From NCBI RefSeq assembly GCF_018107685.1, contig NZ_CP064834.1, forward strand, positions 682,001 to 746,000: a stretch of 64,000 nucleotides of DNA, written 5' to 3'. The notes under the pieces were generated by a model, which worked only from the letters and a program-made list of their open reading frames with translations, made no database searches and was not told the origin of the DNA. The translations under genes were made by a program, and so were the position numbers. Origin of the DNA: Coxiella endosymbiont of Amblyomma nuttalli (GTDB lineage Bacteria; Pseudomonadota; Gammaproteobacteria; Coxiellales; Coxiellaceae). Each line of letters opens with the position of its first letter. Position 1 is the first letter of the stretch. Positions 1-9,406 of this stretch are shown here, one piece after another.

Positions 1-1
1 G

Positions 2-412
2 GAGTTTAATGTACGACTGGGTGATCCAGAAACCCAACCACTCATGATGCGTTTGCGTTCTGATTTAGGAGAATTAATTTTGTCGGCGATTTCTGGTAAA
101 TTAGATCGCACGAAAAGTATTTGGGATTCCCGCACAGCTTTAACAGTAGTTATGACAGCTGGTGGTTATCCCAACCATTATGAAAAAGGAAATATTATCG
201 AGGGATTGAATCAATCGTTAAGTGCCGATGTTAAAATTTTTTACGCGGGCACGCGGAAAAACAATCACACCATTGTTACCAATGGTGGGCGCGTTCTTTC
301 TATCACTGCTTTGGGGAATGATTTACATGAAGCACGACAAAAAGCTTACCAAACAGTTAAAAAAATTAATTGGCAAAGTTGTTATTATCGACGGGATATT
401 GGTTATTGTTAG
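2..412 (+). CDS. purD: Phosphoribosylamine-glycine ligase, C-terminal part (5' end outside window)
   Basis: PurD joins phosphoribosylamine and glycine, using ATP, in de novo purine synthesis. Only the last ~136 codons are in the window. The frame is open from base 2 and begins with EFNVRLGDPETQPLMMRL, the glycine-rich ATP-grasp end of the family. The terminal C domain follows and ends in YYRRDIGYC before TAG. No frameshift or internal stop is visible in this part. The first ATG here (base 44) lies inside the gene and is not a start. No partner gene follows; the next 500 bases are empty. Confidence 0.93.
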   Translation, partial: EFNVRLGDPETQPLMMRLRSDLGELILSAISGKLDRTKSIWDSRTALTVVMTAGGYPNHYEKGNIIEGLNQSLSADVKIFYAGTRKNNHTIVTNGGRVLSITALGNDLHEARQKAYQTVKKINWQSCYYRRDIGYC

Positions 413-925
413 ACTATTTAATGTTAATGCACACTCCGATCAACAATTAAAAAACGATCTCTCGAATAGGATCCAGAGCGAAGGTTGGGAAGCTGACGTT
501 TTACATTACCTTATCTGCTTCTCGATTTCACCTTCGCATAGCGCATAAAAAAACTCGGATTAACGATTGCAGTGCACGTCGACTATATTGCACACTGCTG
601 TTACATAGATAGTTGTTTTCAATAAACAATAACCAAGGATAAGATACATCTTCGTGAGAACCGTAAGTTGAATTTTTCAGAACTCTCGATAAGTTTTGAT
701 TTGATTGATTTCAAAATCAGTAGCCGTTACTTTTGAACACTTTAGGTGCAGAAGAGTCAAGACAATCAATTCTATATCGTGCGTCAATGAATATATAATT
801 AACTGATGCATTTAATCTCTAGCCTCTATAAGAGACCATGAACAACTAAACTATAAGTGTTATTTTTGATATATTGAGCGTGTGATAATGATATTCAGTC
901 CAGATATATTGTTTTTTATTTCTTA
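413..925. other. Gene-free gap between purD and dnaQ
   Basis: This is AT-rich DNA between convergent genes. An open frame overlapping the purD end continues to base 548, but it mostly reads purD out of frame and its tail matches nothing I know. No strong hairpin-plus-T-run terminator and no RNA gene was seen. Confidence 0.5.
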
Positions 926-1630
926 TTAATCACCACTATCAGACCAAAGACAAGTACCATTTTCTTTTAAGGCTTGTAAAAAATCCTGGTGGGATTTTAT
1001 TTCTTCATCATTAGCTGTAATTACTCGTAAAGGAGCGCGATTAACGTCGAGACGGCGGATTCGAACAGATTCTCTCACAGTAGAAAAACTTTGAGGCTCA
1101 AATAACCCGACTTGACCGCCAGTCATCAACAAATAAACTTGGGCCAATAATCTAGCATCTAACAAAGCTCCGTGATAATGACGATTGGAATTATCCACGT
1201 GATAACGGCGACAAAGTGCATCTAAATTGTTATGCTGGCCCGGATGTTTTTGACGGGCTAAAATTAATGTATCAATAACTGCACAATAATCAGTAATAGT
1301 TTGGAAAGGTTGTTTTGTCAATTTTAATTCTTGATTCAAAAAACTGATATCAAATGGTGCATTATGGATAATTAATTCTGCACCTTTTAGAAAAGCAACT
1401 AAATCAGTTGCAATATCTGTAAACAAAGGTTTATCCATCAGAAAACTTTCGGTAATACCATGAATTTGAGCAGCATCACGTTTAATGGAACGTTCAGGAT
1501 TAATATAAAAATGTAAATGATTATCCGTCAATTGCCGATCCATCATTTCTAAACAACCTACTTCGATAATACGGTGTCCATTTTCAAGTTCTAGTCCTGT
1601 TGTTTCTATATCTAAAACAATTTGTCGCAC
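926..1630 (-). CDS. dnaQ: DNA polymerase III epsilon subunit (3'-5' proofreading exonuclease)
   Basis: DnaQ is the proofreading exonuclease of the replicative polymerase core. The 234-residue product has the DEDDh set: Asp7 and Glu9 in VLDIETTGLE (ExoI), HNAPFDISFLN near residue 89 (ExoII), and HGALLDARLLA near residue 155 (ExoIII, with the histidine and aspartate). Length matches the usual 230-250 residues and includes the C-terminal tail that contacts the alpha subunit. It sits 23 bp downstream of rnhA on the same strand. The gloB-yafS-rnhA-dnaQ cluster is classical in gammaproteobacteria. The gene appears intact. Confidence 0.96.
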   Translation of the reverse strand: MRQIVLDIETTGLELENGHRIIEVGCLEMMDRQLTDNHLHFYINPERSIKRDAAQIHGITESFLMDKPLFTDIATDLVAFLKGAELIIHNAPFDISFLNQELKLTKQPFQTITDYCAVIDTLILARQKHPGQHNNLDALCRRYHVDNSNRHYHGALLDARLLAQVYLLMTGGQVGLFEPQSFSTVRESVRIRRLDVNRAPLRVITANDEEIKSHQDFLQALKENGTCLWSDSGD

Positions 1631-1653
1631 TGTTATTTCTTTTCCTATCTACT

Positions 1654-2124
1654 CTATAAATTTGTCTTAGTAAAATTTTCTAAAATTGTATCCATGCCGC
1701 AATTGGCTAATTGGTCAGCAATTTCATTTTCAACGTGACCACTGTGGCCCTTTACCCAATACCAAGTTATAGTATGACGCTTAATTTCATACTCAAGTGC
1801 TTCCCACAGTGCCCTATTTTTAACAGATTTTTTATTACTAGTTTTCCATTGTCGGTCCTTCCAGACGGGAAGCCATTCCGTGATACCTCGATATAAGTAT
1901 TGAGAATCAGTAGTCACGATCACATGACAAGGACGCTTTAATGCCTTTAATCCTTCGATTGCAGCTGTTATTTCCATCTGATTGTTGGTTGTGTTCGCAG
2001 CGCCATTATAGAGGTGGCGCTCATATTGATTGTAACGCAACAACACCCCCCATCCACCTGGTCCTGGATTCCCTTGACAAGCACCGTCGCAATATAGGTA
2101 CACAATATTTTCTTCCTTGCCCAT
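1654..2124 (-). CDS. rnhA: Ribonuclease HI
   Basis: RNase HI degrades the RNA strand of RNA-DNA hybrids, removing primers and R-loops. The 156-residue product is of normal length. It shows YCDGACQGNPGPGGWG (catalytic Asp13), the NNQMEITAAIEGL segment with the catalytic Glu, VTTDSQYL with the next Asp, and VKGHSGHVENEIADQLA with the C-terminal His and Asp. The ATG start at 2124 is followed directly by the family N-terminus. It is probably co-transcribed with dnaQ, which starts 23 bp downstream. The yafS homologue upstream is broken. Confidence 0.96.
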   Translation of the reverse strand: MGKEENIVYLYCDGACQGNPGPGGWGVLLRYNQYERHLYNGAANTTNNQMEITAAIEGLKALKRPCHVIVTTDSQYLYRGITEWLPVWKDRQWKTSNKKSVKNRALWEALEYEIKRHTITWYWVKGHSGHVENEIADQLANCGMDTILENFTKTNL

Positions 2125-2191
2125 ATTATATCTTCAATCACATTACATTTTTGTTATTGACTCAATCACCCTTGCACCAAGAAATATCTTT

Positions 2192-2868
2192 TTACCCATA
2201 GAATTTCTGGTTGGATTGGGGAATATATTTTTTTGCCACCAATAAATAAATACCTCCACTGGCAGGGAAAGCCAGCTGTTCTGCTGTTTCAATAAATACT
2301 CGGCATTTGTCGTCCTAATTTTTTCTGAGAGGGCGATCCATAACCATAATAGGAGGTTTTACTATTATAGAATGGAATAATTGAAATTAGTTAACCATCG
2401 TTTAACTTGTGCACGTGACCAAAATTTTCCTTTCCAGGGAATACGTTGGACAAAAGTTTCTCTTGCTTCCCATAAACTCCAGGGATTGAAACCTAAAATA
2501 ACTAATTGTCCATTAGGTTTTAGTGCATGAAAAACTTCCCGTAGTAATTTAACAGGATAATCGATAAATTCTAAAAGATGCACGAGCACAATAACATCAA
2601 TGCTATTAGGTAACAATGGTAATTCGCGCCAACTCGTTTGAATCGACAATATCGAATCATTAATAAATTGTGATGTTAATCGAATATGTGTAAAAATCAA
2701 ACTTTTTGCAGAATGCGTTACATCTAAAGATCCTCTCATTTACACCAAATAAACACCTTTAATATTTTTTAATATACGGTGGTTTACTTCTTTACTTTCT
2801 AACGTTAATACCCACGAATCAGAGGCCCGCTGATACCACTTTTGCATGACTTCCAAACGGTTTTCCAT
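2192..2868 (-). pseudogene. yafS: Decayed YafS-type SAM-dependent methyltransferase
   Basis: The position between gloB and rnhA is that of yafS, a class I SAM-dependent methyltransferase of unknown substrate. Reading starts at ATG 2868 (MENRLEVMQKWYQRASDSW) and runs 42 codons to an in-frame TAA at 2740-2742. The same frame continues at once with MRGSLDVTHSAK and runs to 2365, including the motif PNGQLVILGFNPWSLWEAR. Farther down the coding sense survives only after frame changes, with GGIYLLVAKKYIP matching the family C-terminus and ending at 2192. So there is one nonsense codon plus at least two later frameshifts. The first stop could be a single C-to-T change of a CAA codon. Confidence 0.8.
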
Positions 2869-2943
2869 ATCGCAAATTATACCTTTTTGTTTTATACTGC
2901 CCGAAGCTCGGTTAACTAATCTTATCGAGGAAATGTTTTTTTA

Positions 2944-3741
2944 ATGCTTCACAATATTTTTGCCATCCCTGCTCTTAATGATAACTATATTTGGACCATC
3001 GTACATTCAAAGAATCGGAGAGCAGTTATCGTTGATCCAGGAGAAGCTGAACCTGTCCTTCACTTCCTCGAACAAAAAAATTTTATCTTAACCGCAATTC
3101 TGATTACACATCATCATTGGGATCATACCAATGGTATTCGACGAATAGTAGAAAAATATTCTGTTCCTATTTATGGCCCTTCGAAAGATACAATTCCTTT
3201 TTGTAATTATTCTGTCCGTGATAGAGATACGGTGGAATTGTCAGAGATAGAGCTAACTTTTAAAGTACTAGAGATACCAGGACATACCCTAGACCACATT
3301 GTTTATTGGGGAAACCAATGGGTTTATACAGGAGATACCCTATTTATGGCTGGCTGCGGCCGAATTTTTGAGGGTTTTCCAGAGCAATTTTATCATTCAC
3401 TAATGAAACTGGCCTCATTAGATCCACAGACCAAAGTTTATTGTGGTCATGAATATACAGACCAAAATTTGCAATTTGCAGCGACAGTAGAGCCGGATAA
3501 TTTTAAGCTCAAAAAGCGTATTATTGAAACCCGACAAAAATTAAGTCGCAATCAGCCCACGCCCCCTTCGACTATTCAACTAGAACTTGAGACTAACCCA
3601 TTTCTTCGTTGTCATGAAAAAAGTGTCCAGAAACGTGTACAAGCATATTGTGGCTATCCATTAACTGATATCATTGCTATTTTTACCGCTCTGAGGTGTT
3701 GGAAAAATGAGTTTTCACTAAGACAACTAAAGCGGCTTTAG
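2944..3741 (+). CDS. gloB: Hydroxyacylglutathione hydrolase (glyoxalase II)
   Basis: GloB hydrolyses S-lactoylglutathione to lactate and glutathione, the second step of methylglyoxal detoxification. It is a metallo-beta-lactamase fold enzyme of 265 residues. The metal-binding motif THHHWDHTNG is at residues 55-64 (His56, His58, Asp60, His61), with further ligands in IPGHTLDH, YTGDTLFMAGCGR and VYCGHEYT. Length is normal for the family (about 250-260). It is divergent from the yafS remnant, 75 bp away, as in other gammaproteobacteria. No glyoxalase I gene is in the window. Confidence 0.95.
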   Translation: MLHNIFAIPALNDNYIWTIVHSKNRRAVIVDPGEAEPVLHFLEQKNFILTAILITHHHWDHTNGIRRIVEKYSVPIYGPSKDTIPFCNYSVRDRDTVELSEIELTFKVLEIPGHTLDHIVYWGNQWVYTGDTLFMAGCGRIFEGFPEQFYHSLMKLASLDPQTKVYCGHEYTDQNLQFAATVEPDNFKLKKRIIETRQKLSRNQPTPPSTIQLELETNPFLRCHEKSVQKRVQAYCGYPLTDIIAIFTALRCWKNEFSLRQLKRL

Positions 3742-4135
3742 CTCTATCGCTAGTTGCATCCAATATCGTTTTTTACACGGACCGCTATCCAAACTGCTTC
3801 AATATGTAATTGCTTTTCCAATTGATTAAGTTGGAACAGGAACAAACATCTTACATATATTTGTAACAATTCATATTTTGATCTATTTTATCTACTTAAT
3901 TGTTGTAACCACTAGTACACTAAAATTAATAATTCTTATCATCATAAGATAAATTTTTTCCAGAATTAGCGGAAAAGTTGTGCTGCATTCCAGATTCTTA
4001 CTTTTACTTAGGATGAGAAGTTAAAGGTTTTTTCAAATCACTTTATTTGACGTTTTTTGGCGTTTATTTAGTCATGTTAATTAGCTGTGTACATACACCT
4101 ATAGAATATAATGATGAATATTTGATCAATTTTTC
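3742..4135. other. Gene-free gap between gloB and the transglycosylase gene
   Basis: AT-rich sequence with no open frame that I can relate to a protein family and no RNA gene. It presumably holds the promoter of the downstream gene, but no convincing -35/-10 pair could be fixed by eye. Confidence 0.5.
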
Positions 4136-5356
4136 TTGCTTCTCAAGCCATTTATCCGTAATATCCGTCCAATGCAGAAATGGATATTTAACACAGCCAT
4201 TGCACTACTAGCTTTTTATCTTATTAGTGTTACCACCATCGCAATGTCCACTTCTCGAGGTGGAACGTGGAATACCGGCGATCTCTTGTCTCATCATCAA
4301 CAGAATTTTTGGACAGCAATCAGCCAACAGTTTGTTCTTGCAGAGCAGTACACAAATAACTATTATGTACGTAAACAAATTCAGTGGTTCTGTCAGCAAC
4401 AATATTATCTTTCTGAGCTAACTAAAAATGCAAGACCTTATATTTATTATGTTTTTCAACAAACAAAGAAACGGGGTATCCCGCCTGAGATTGCGCTTTT
4501 ACCGATGATTGAAAGCAATTACAATCCTTTCCTTTATTCAAAACGGGGAGCTACTGGTCTTTGGCAATTGATGCCGGGAACAGCGACCGGATTTAGTCTT
4601 CTTATTAATTGGTGGTACGATGGGCGTCGTGATGTAGTTGCGTCAACTAATGCTGCACTGAATTATCTCGAGTATCTGCATGATTATTTTCACAGCTGGC
4701 TTTTGGCAATCGCTGCTTACGATGCGGGTGAAGGAACTGTAGCAGTCGCTATTCGTTATAATCGCCTTCATAGACGTCCTACAGATTTTTGGTCTCTACC
4801 TTTACCTTACGAGACTCGGGAATACGTACCTAAATTGCTAGCTTTAGCTGATGTAATTAAAAATCACCAGTATTATGGTTTACAACTAAATCCAGTTAAA
4901 AATGGTCCTTTTTTTACCATGATATCCTTAAAAACTCGAATGAATTTAAGACAGTTGGTTACATTATCGGATTCTACATTAAATCTCATTCGTAGATTAA
5001 ACCCCGGTTTTCGCCGCTCAACCACTTTTCTTCATGATGCGTACAATTTCTTGGTACCACTAGATAAAGCAAATCATTTAGAGCAAAGCCTTGTAGAGTT
5101 AGAAGCCAGTCGTTATCACAAACGACTTTTGGAGAAATGGGCATATCATCGTGTACATTCTGGTGATTCATTAAGTATTTTAGCCAATCGTTATCACACT
5201 AGTATTGCAAAGATTCGTCGTATAAATAAATTGAAAAGTGATATGATTGGTATTGGGAAAAATTTATTAATTCCGGAGGCAGAGGCAACTCCTTACATAC
5301 CTATTCGTAGCAGTAGTATTTCTAAAGATAATGTTCCCGAATTAAGGTTAAAGTGA
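4136..5356 (+). CDS. mltD: MltD-like membrane-bound lytic murein transglycosylase with one LysM domain
   Basis: It cleaves the glycan strands of peptidoglycan and would act in the periplasm. There is a hydrophobic N-terminal segment (about residues 17-37, a signal anchor). A family 1 SLT domain follows with catalytic Glu126 in ESNYNPFLYSKRGATGLWQ and the downstream LMPGTA and AAYDAGEGTV motifs. One C-terminal LysM domain (YHRVHSGDSLSILANRYHT, about residues 338-385) would bind peptidoglycan. Classical MltD has two or more LysM repeats, so this is a short form. Reading may start at TTG 4136 or, as likely, at ATG 4172 (MQKWIFNTAIALLAF), just before the membrane segment; neither has a strong ribosome binding site. 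The last 13 codons and stop lie in a 77-bp tandem duplication. Confidence 0.88.
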   Translation: MLLKPFIRNIRPMQKWIFNTAIALLAFYLISVTTIAMSTSRGGTWNTGDLLSHHQQNFWTAISQQFVLAEQYTNNYYVRKQIQWFCQQQYYLSELTKNARPYIYYVFQQTKKRGIPPEIALLPMIESNYNPFLYSKRGATGLWQLMPGTATGFSLLINWWYDGRRDVVASTNAALNYLEYLHDYFHSWLLAIAAYDAGEGTVAVAIRYNRLHRRPTDFWSLPLPYETREYVPKLLALADVIKNHQYYGLQLNPVKNGPFFTMISLKTRMNLRQLVTLSDSTLNLIRRLNPGFRRSTTFLHDAYNFLVPLDKANHLEQSLVELEASRYHKRLLEKWAYHRVHSGDSLSILANRYHTSIAKIRRINKLKSDMIGIGKNLLIPEAEATPYIPIRSSSISKDNVPELRLK

Positions 5357-5470
5357 GCGATGTACATTGTAACAAAACGCAAAATTACAAAAATATTTCT
5401 AAAGATAATGTTCCCGAATTAAGGTTAAAGTGAGCGATGTACATTGTAACAAAACGCAAAATTACAAAAA
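5317..5470. repeat. Perfect 77-bp tandem duplication over the 3' end of the mltD-like gene
   Basis: Bases 5317-5393 and 5394-5470 are two head-to-tail copies of the same 77 bases, with no difference seen. Each copy holds the last codons of the gene (reading SKDNVPELRLK), its TGA, and 37 bases of downstream sequence ending in an A-run. The first copy carries the stop codon in use (5354-5356). The second copy is non-coding and leaves the protein unchanged. Confidence 0.95.
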
Positions 5471-5551
5471 AAACATTGATGGGAGCATCGTAAGGTTACT
5501 AATTATCTTGTATTTAGTGCTAGCAAAATCTAGCAAAATAACACACTGCAT

Positions 5552-6376
5552 CTAAGTAAGATGTCCTGTATAAGTAGGTTTAAGAAAATCAATAATTAAA
5601 TTAAAAAATCGGGTGTTCCCCTCTATTTTACCTAATAATGATTCTGTTTGTTTGAATAAATGAGTAAGATTTTTTGAGACAGTAGCTTGCACTCTTATTT
5701 CGCCGATAGCCTGATCCTCGATGTCATCTTTCCGTTGAAAAATTAGCCCAATTAATGTACCCAATTCACGCAAATAAGAAAGTATAGCTTCCTCCTCATA
5801 ACCCACTGAAAGCGCACCCAGTTCAACGGCTGCTCTAAACAAAGAGCCTGTTTTTAAGCGATGTATAGTTTTGATTTGCTTTTCCGAAATCGTTTTATTT
5901 TTAGCCTCTAAATCCAATTGCTGACCTCCTATCATACCACAAGATCCTCCAGCGCGTGCCAAAATAGCAATTAATCGAGGATTATTTTCTCGAGTTAGTA
6001 TTTCAAATGCTAAACACTGCAATGCATCACCTACTAGAATGGCTGTTCCTTCATTAAACGCTTTATGACAACTTGGTTGTCCACGACGAAAATCGTCGTT
6101 ATCCATGCAAGGTAAATCATCATGTACTAACGAATAACAGTGCATTAATTCCACAGCAACAGCTGAGTTATCCATTTTTACAGGATCGCCTGTAAAACAA
6201 AGTCCTGTAGCATAGGTTAATAACGGTCGAATTCTTTTTCCTCCCGATGTTACCGCATAATGCATCGCTTCATGTAATCGACAAGGCTCTCGCGTATGAT
6301 CAGGCAAAAATCCTCGAAGATTCTGATTAATACGCGCCTGATAATTTTCTATAAAATTCATTAAATGAATGCTCAT
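5552..6376 (-). CDS. ispA: Farnesyl diphosphate synthase (polyprenyl synthase), shortened C-terminal region
   Basis: IspA condenses isopentenyl diphosphate with dimethylallyl and geranyl diphosphate to give farnesyl diphosphate, the precursor of undecaprenyl and quinone chains. The 274-residue product has GGKRIRPLL (residues 45-53), the first Asp-rich motif DDLPCMDND (86-94) and a second Asp-rich motif in FQRKDDIED (213-221). The family normally continues with a GKxxGxD...KxTYP segment after the second motif. Here it reads QAIGEIRVQATVSKNL and seems to lack a dozen or more residues including TYP. Usual length is 290-300. The start ATG (6376) abuts the ndk stop codon, so the two are probably one operon. 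Confidence 0.87.
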   Translation of the reverse strand: MSIHLMNFIENYQARINQNLRGFLPDHTREPCRLHEAMHYAVTSGGKRIRPLLTYATGLCFTGDPVKMDNSAVAVELMHCYSLVHDDLPCMDNDDFRRGQPSCHKAFNEGTAILVGDALQCLAFEILTRENNPRLIAILARAGGSCGMIGGQQLDLEAKNKTISEKQIKTIHRLKTGSLFRAAVELGALSVGYEEEAILSYLRELGTLIGLIFQRKDDIEDQAIGEIRVQATVSKNLTHLFKQTESLLGKIEGNTRFFNLIIDFLKPTYTGHLT

Positions 6377-6799
6377 CTACCTAAAAATATCCTTTGATTT
6401 AAAAAAGAAAGCGATCTCTTTTTTTGCCGTGGCACGGCTATCAGAACCGTGAACAGCGTTAGCACTAATAGACTCAGCGAAGTCAGCACGAATTGTTTTC
6501 GGAACAGCTTTTTTAGGATCAGTCGCTCCCATTAATTCTCGATTTTTGGTAATGGCGTTTTCACCTTCCAGAACCTGAATCATAATTGGACCTTGCGTCA
6601 TAAACTCAACTAATTTGCTGTAAAAAGGTCTATCTCTATGGATCGCGTAAAATACCTTTGCTTGTGTTATAGTCAAACGCTGCATGCGAGCGGCAACAAT
6701 TTTAAGACCTGCTTTTTCAAATCGGGAATAAATATCACCAATAATATTTTTAGTAACTGCATCAGGTTTGATAATCGACAATGTTTGCTCAATAGCCAT
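6377..6799 (-). CDS. ndk: Nucleoside diphosphate kinase
   Basis: Ndk transfers the gamma-phosphate from ATP to nucleoside diphosphates through a phosphohistidine. The 140-residue product begins [15 protein letters not shown], with the conserved Lys11, and has the active-site His117 in NAVHGSDS. Length is normal. It is the first gene of an apparent two-gene unit with ispA, which begins at the next base. No sign of decay. Confidence 0.96.
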   Translation of the reverse strand: MAIEQTLSIIKPDAVTKNIIGDIYSRFEKAGLKIVAARMQRLTITQAKVFYAIHRDRPFYSKLVEFMTQGPIMIQVLEGENAITKNRELMGATDPKKAVPKTIRADFAESISANAVHGSDSRATAKKEIAFFFKSKDIFR

Positions 6800-7659
6800 T
6801 GCACATCCTCATTTATCAAGATTAAAACACCGATTATCTGTATACCCACAAAGTTAATCCATATCTACACCTAATGGTACTCATTTTGGTTCCTATTGTA
6901 GAAAGTTAACCTAATTAAGTTCTACAATATTTTATCTCGTTAGAATCTTTGTATAGATTACTAATAGTTCATTGTTCCTTTAAGATGATAACGCATTTTC
7001 GAGGATCAAGCACAAACAACATTTGATCTTATTTTTTCTAGTTGTTACTTTAGATGCTGTAATAGAACAAATTAATTGATATAGTTACCGTTAATTAAGA
7101 ATAAGAGCACTGGTTTAGTTGTAAGATTTTCTTCCTTCTTCAGGACGAAATACTCTACCACTCTTTATTATCGCCCATCTTATTTACTATATTTACTACG
7201 GATAGATTCATTTCAGAGAAAACTTTCATAAAAAAGAAAACCATATCACTTTCCATTTGTACTAGCAATCATTTTGACAACCATAACTAGGTTCGTTTAA
7301 CATTGTTAGACTATTCCTGGGACACTATTCGGTGCTTTTTGGTGTTGATTACTGTTACCTCCCCCACTGATTCTGCTACTTTCACGTGAATTCCCAATCA
7401 AATAAATAAAAATATACAGAATACGTATGCATCATTCGCAACTTACGAAATTAAGAGCTTATATATTGACGTCATGAATATAAAATAGCGATCTTATCTG
7501 CTATTGTATCCTTATTCTTAAACATAATCAGTGTACCATATGGATTTTGAGAAAAATGTGTGTAACAAAAAAGTCTAGTAACATCTTTTTTTATAAAGCT
7601 ATCTACGATACGATCAACTAAAACTCGATCTTCATGGCAACCTGTTGCGGAACAAACTA
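6800..7659. other. Gene-free gap upstream of ndk and dacA
   Basis: About 860 AT-rich bases between divergent genes. Stops are dense in all frames and I recognise no protein remnant and no RNA gene. It must hold the promoters of ndk (minus) and dacA (plus). Confidence 0.5.
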
Positions 7660-8865
7660 ATGAAGTCCATTACCACACTATTTTTTTGTATGGGATTCAT
7701 CAGTGTATTAACAACTGATGCAGCAAATACCGGTCAGCAAAATCTAGCACTGATAAACTGTACTACACAACAATTCGCAGTGCCACCTTGCGTTGTTCCT
7801 CCTCCTAACATTGGTGTCAAAGGCTACATATTAATGGATTCTAATTCTGGCACAGTTATTGCTGAAAAAAATATGAATCAACGACTCCAACCAGCCAGCT
7901 TAACCAAGCTGATGACTCTTTATATTGCTTTCCAGGCACTCAAAAGCGGTCAAATTCATTTAGATAATAAAGCAACTGTTAGCATTAAAGCATGGCGCAC
8001 AGGTGGTTCACGTATGTTCTTGAAGGAAGGATCAGCAGTTCCTATTAGTTTATTAATTCAGGGAATCATAGTCGCTTCTGGTAACGACGCGTGCGTTACT
8101 ATAGCTCAATGTATCGCTGGAACGGAACAATCTTTCGCTCAGATGATGAATCAAACCGCTAGGCATCTTGGTATGAAAAATTCGCATTACGTTGACTCCA
8201 CGGGTTTACCACGGCCCGATCATTATTCAACACCTTACGATATGGCGCTTTTAACTTGTGCTATTATTAATAATTTTCCCGAATATTATCATTTTTTTTC
8301 ACAAAAATGGTTAACCTACAATAATATTAAACAACCCAACCGTAATCGATTATTATGGTGGGATACTTCAACTGATGGTTTAAAAACTGGCCACACAAAT
8401 GAGGCGGGTTATTCTTTAATTTCGTCAGCAAAACGTAACGACATGCGACTAATTGCTGTTGTCATGGGTGCTCAGACAGATAACGAACGTATTGATGATT
8501 CGGAGGCTTTGCTAGATTACGGTTTTCGTTGCTATCAAACACAATTACTTTTCAGTGCTAATAAAGCTGTTACTAAAAGACGTATTTGGCTTGGCAAAGA
8601 AAGATATATTGGTTTTGGCTTAGAAAATCCGTTATATGTTACGACGCCTGTCAATGATTATAAAAATTTACAGGCTAGCCTTCAGATAGATCAAAATTTA
8701 CGTGCTCCTATTTTAAAAGGTCAAGTCTGTGGAAAAATTACTGTGACACTTTGTAGCAAACCTATTATACAAGCACCGTTAATTGCATTGCAAAACGATT
8801 CTCTAGCAAACATATTCTCGCGAATATGGGATTATATCGCTTTATTTTTTAAAGAAATTTTTTAA
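7660..8865 (+). CDS. dacA: D-alanyl-D-alanine carboxypeptidase (PBP5/6 family)
   Basis: DacA removes the terminal D-Ala of peptidoglycan pentapeptides in the periplasm. From ATG 7660 the product has 401 residues and begins with a signal peptide (MKSITTLFFCMGFISVLTTD). The three penicillin-binding motifs are SLTK (Ser80, Lys83), SGN (140-142) and KTG (242-244). The PBP5 C-terminal beta domain follows, ending in a hydrophobic-amphipathic helix (IFSRIWDYIALFFKEIF) that anchors it to the membrane. The frame stays open to TTG 7645, but ATG 7660 begins directly at the signal peptide. It lies upstream of lipB, the usual neighbourhood; the small ybeD gene normally between them is absent. Confidence 0.93.
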   Translation: MKSITTLFFCMGFISVLTTDAANTGQQNLALINCTTQQFAVPPCVVPPPNIGVKGYILMDSNSGTVIAEKNMNQRLQPASLTKLMTLYIAFQALKSGQIHLDNKATVSIKAWRTGGSRMFLKEGSAVPISLLIQGIIVASGNDACVTIAQCIAGTEQSFAQMMNQTARHLGMKNSHYVDSTGLPRPDHYSTPYDMALLTCAIINNFPEYYHFFSQKWLTYNNIKQPNRNRLLWWDTSTDGLKTGHTNEAGYSLISSAKRNDMRLIAVVMGAQTDNERIDDSEALLDYGFRCYQTQLLFSANKAVTKRRIWLGKERYIGFGLENPLYVTTPVNDYKNLQASLQIDQNLRAPILKGQVCGKITVTLCSKPIIQAPLIALQNDSLANIFSRIWDYIALFFKEIF

Positions 8866-9406
8866 GTCTTCACGAAAGTTGATTTAATATAAATTAAATT
8901 CCCTTGTGATTTCATTGCTATTAAAGTTGTTGCATATACCAACGACATTTTAAGAAGCGGTGTCTTAGATAATCTATTGATATTTTACTAAACTCGTGAG
9001 GATAATTGCAGTGTATTTATTGTACTCACATTAGCTATACTTTCATGTAAAGAACAATCTAACTCTAGAGAGATAAACAGATGTAGATTTATAAAAATCT
9101 TTGCTTGTCGCTTCTCTATACCTCTTTAATTTGTTTTAAGAGTAGCGACGGATACCAATAATATATCAATACTTTATAATAGAGGTATGATAAAGCATGA
9201 TAAAACGTGCCTGGCTTTCATCTCTTACTCCGAATAATTCTACATTTAACTGATTTTCCTTACTGACCTCCAACGAAATTATTGAATTAATGTGGACGTC
9301 TCTTACATCCAGGCAATTGTCCTTGTGAATTGTACTTATCCTTACTTGTGGTTTGGTCTATTAATCTTATCCTCAGTAAGATAATACTTTAGTAAAATAT
9401 TCTACT
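8866..9406. other. Gene-free gap between dacA and lipB
   Basis: This is where ybeD (lipoate-associated regulator) sits in many gammaproteobacteria. I could not find a recognisable YbeD remnant in any frame. Stops are frequent throughout. Confidence 0.5.

Noticed and set aside
222-548. 108-codon plus-strand frame overlapping the end of purD
   Set aside because: The first 190 bases read purD out of frame, and the tail matches nothing; purD itself is clear in the other frame.
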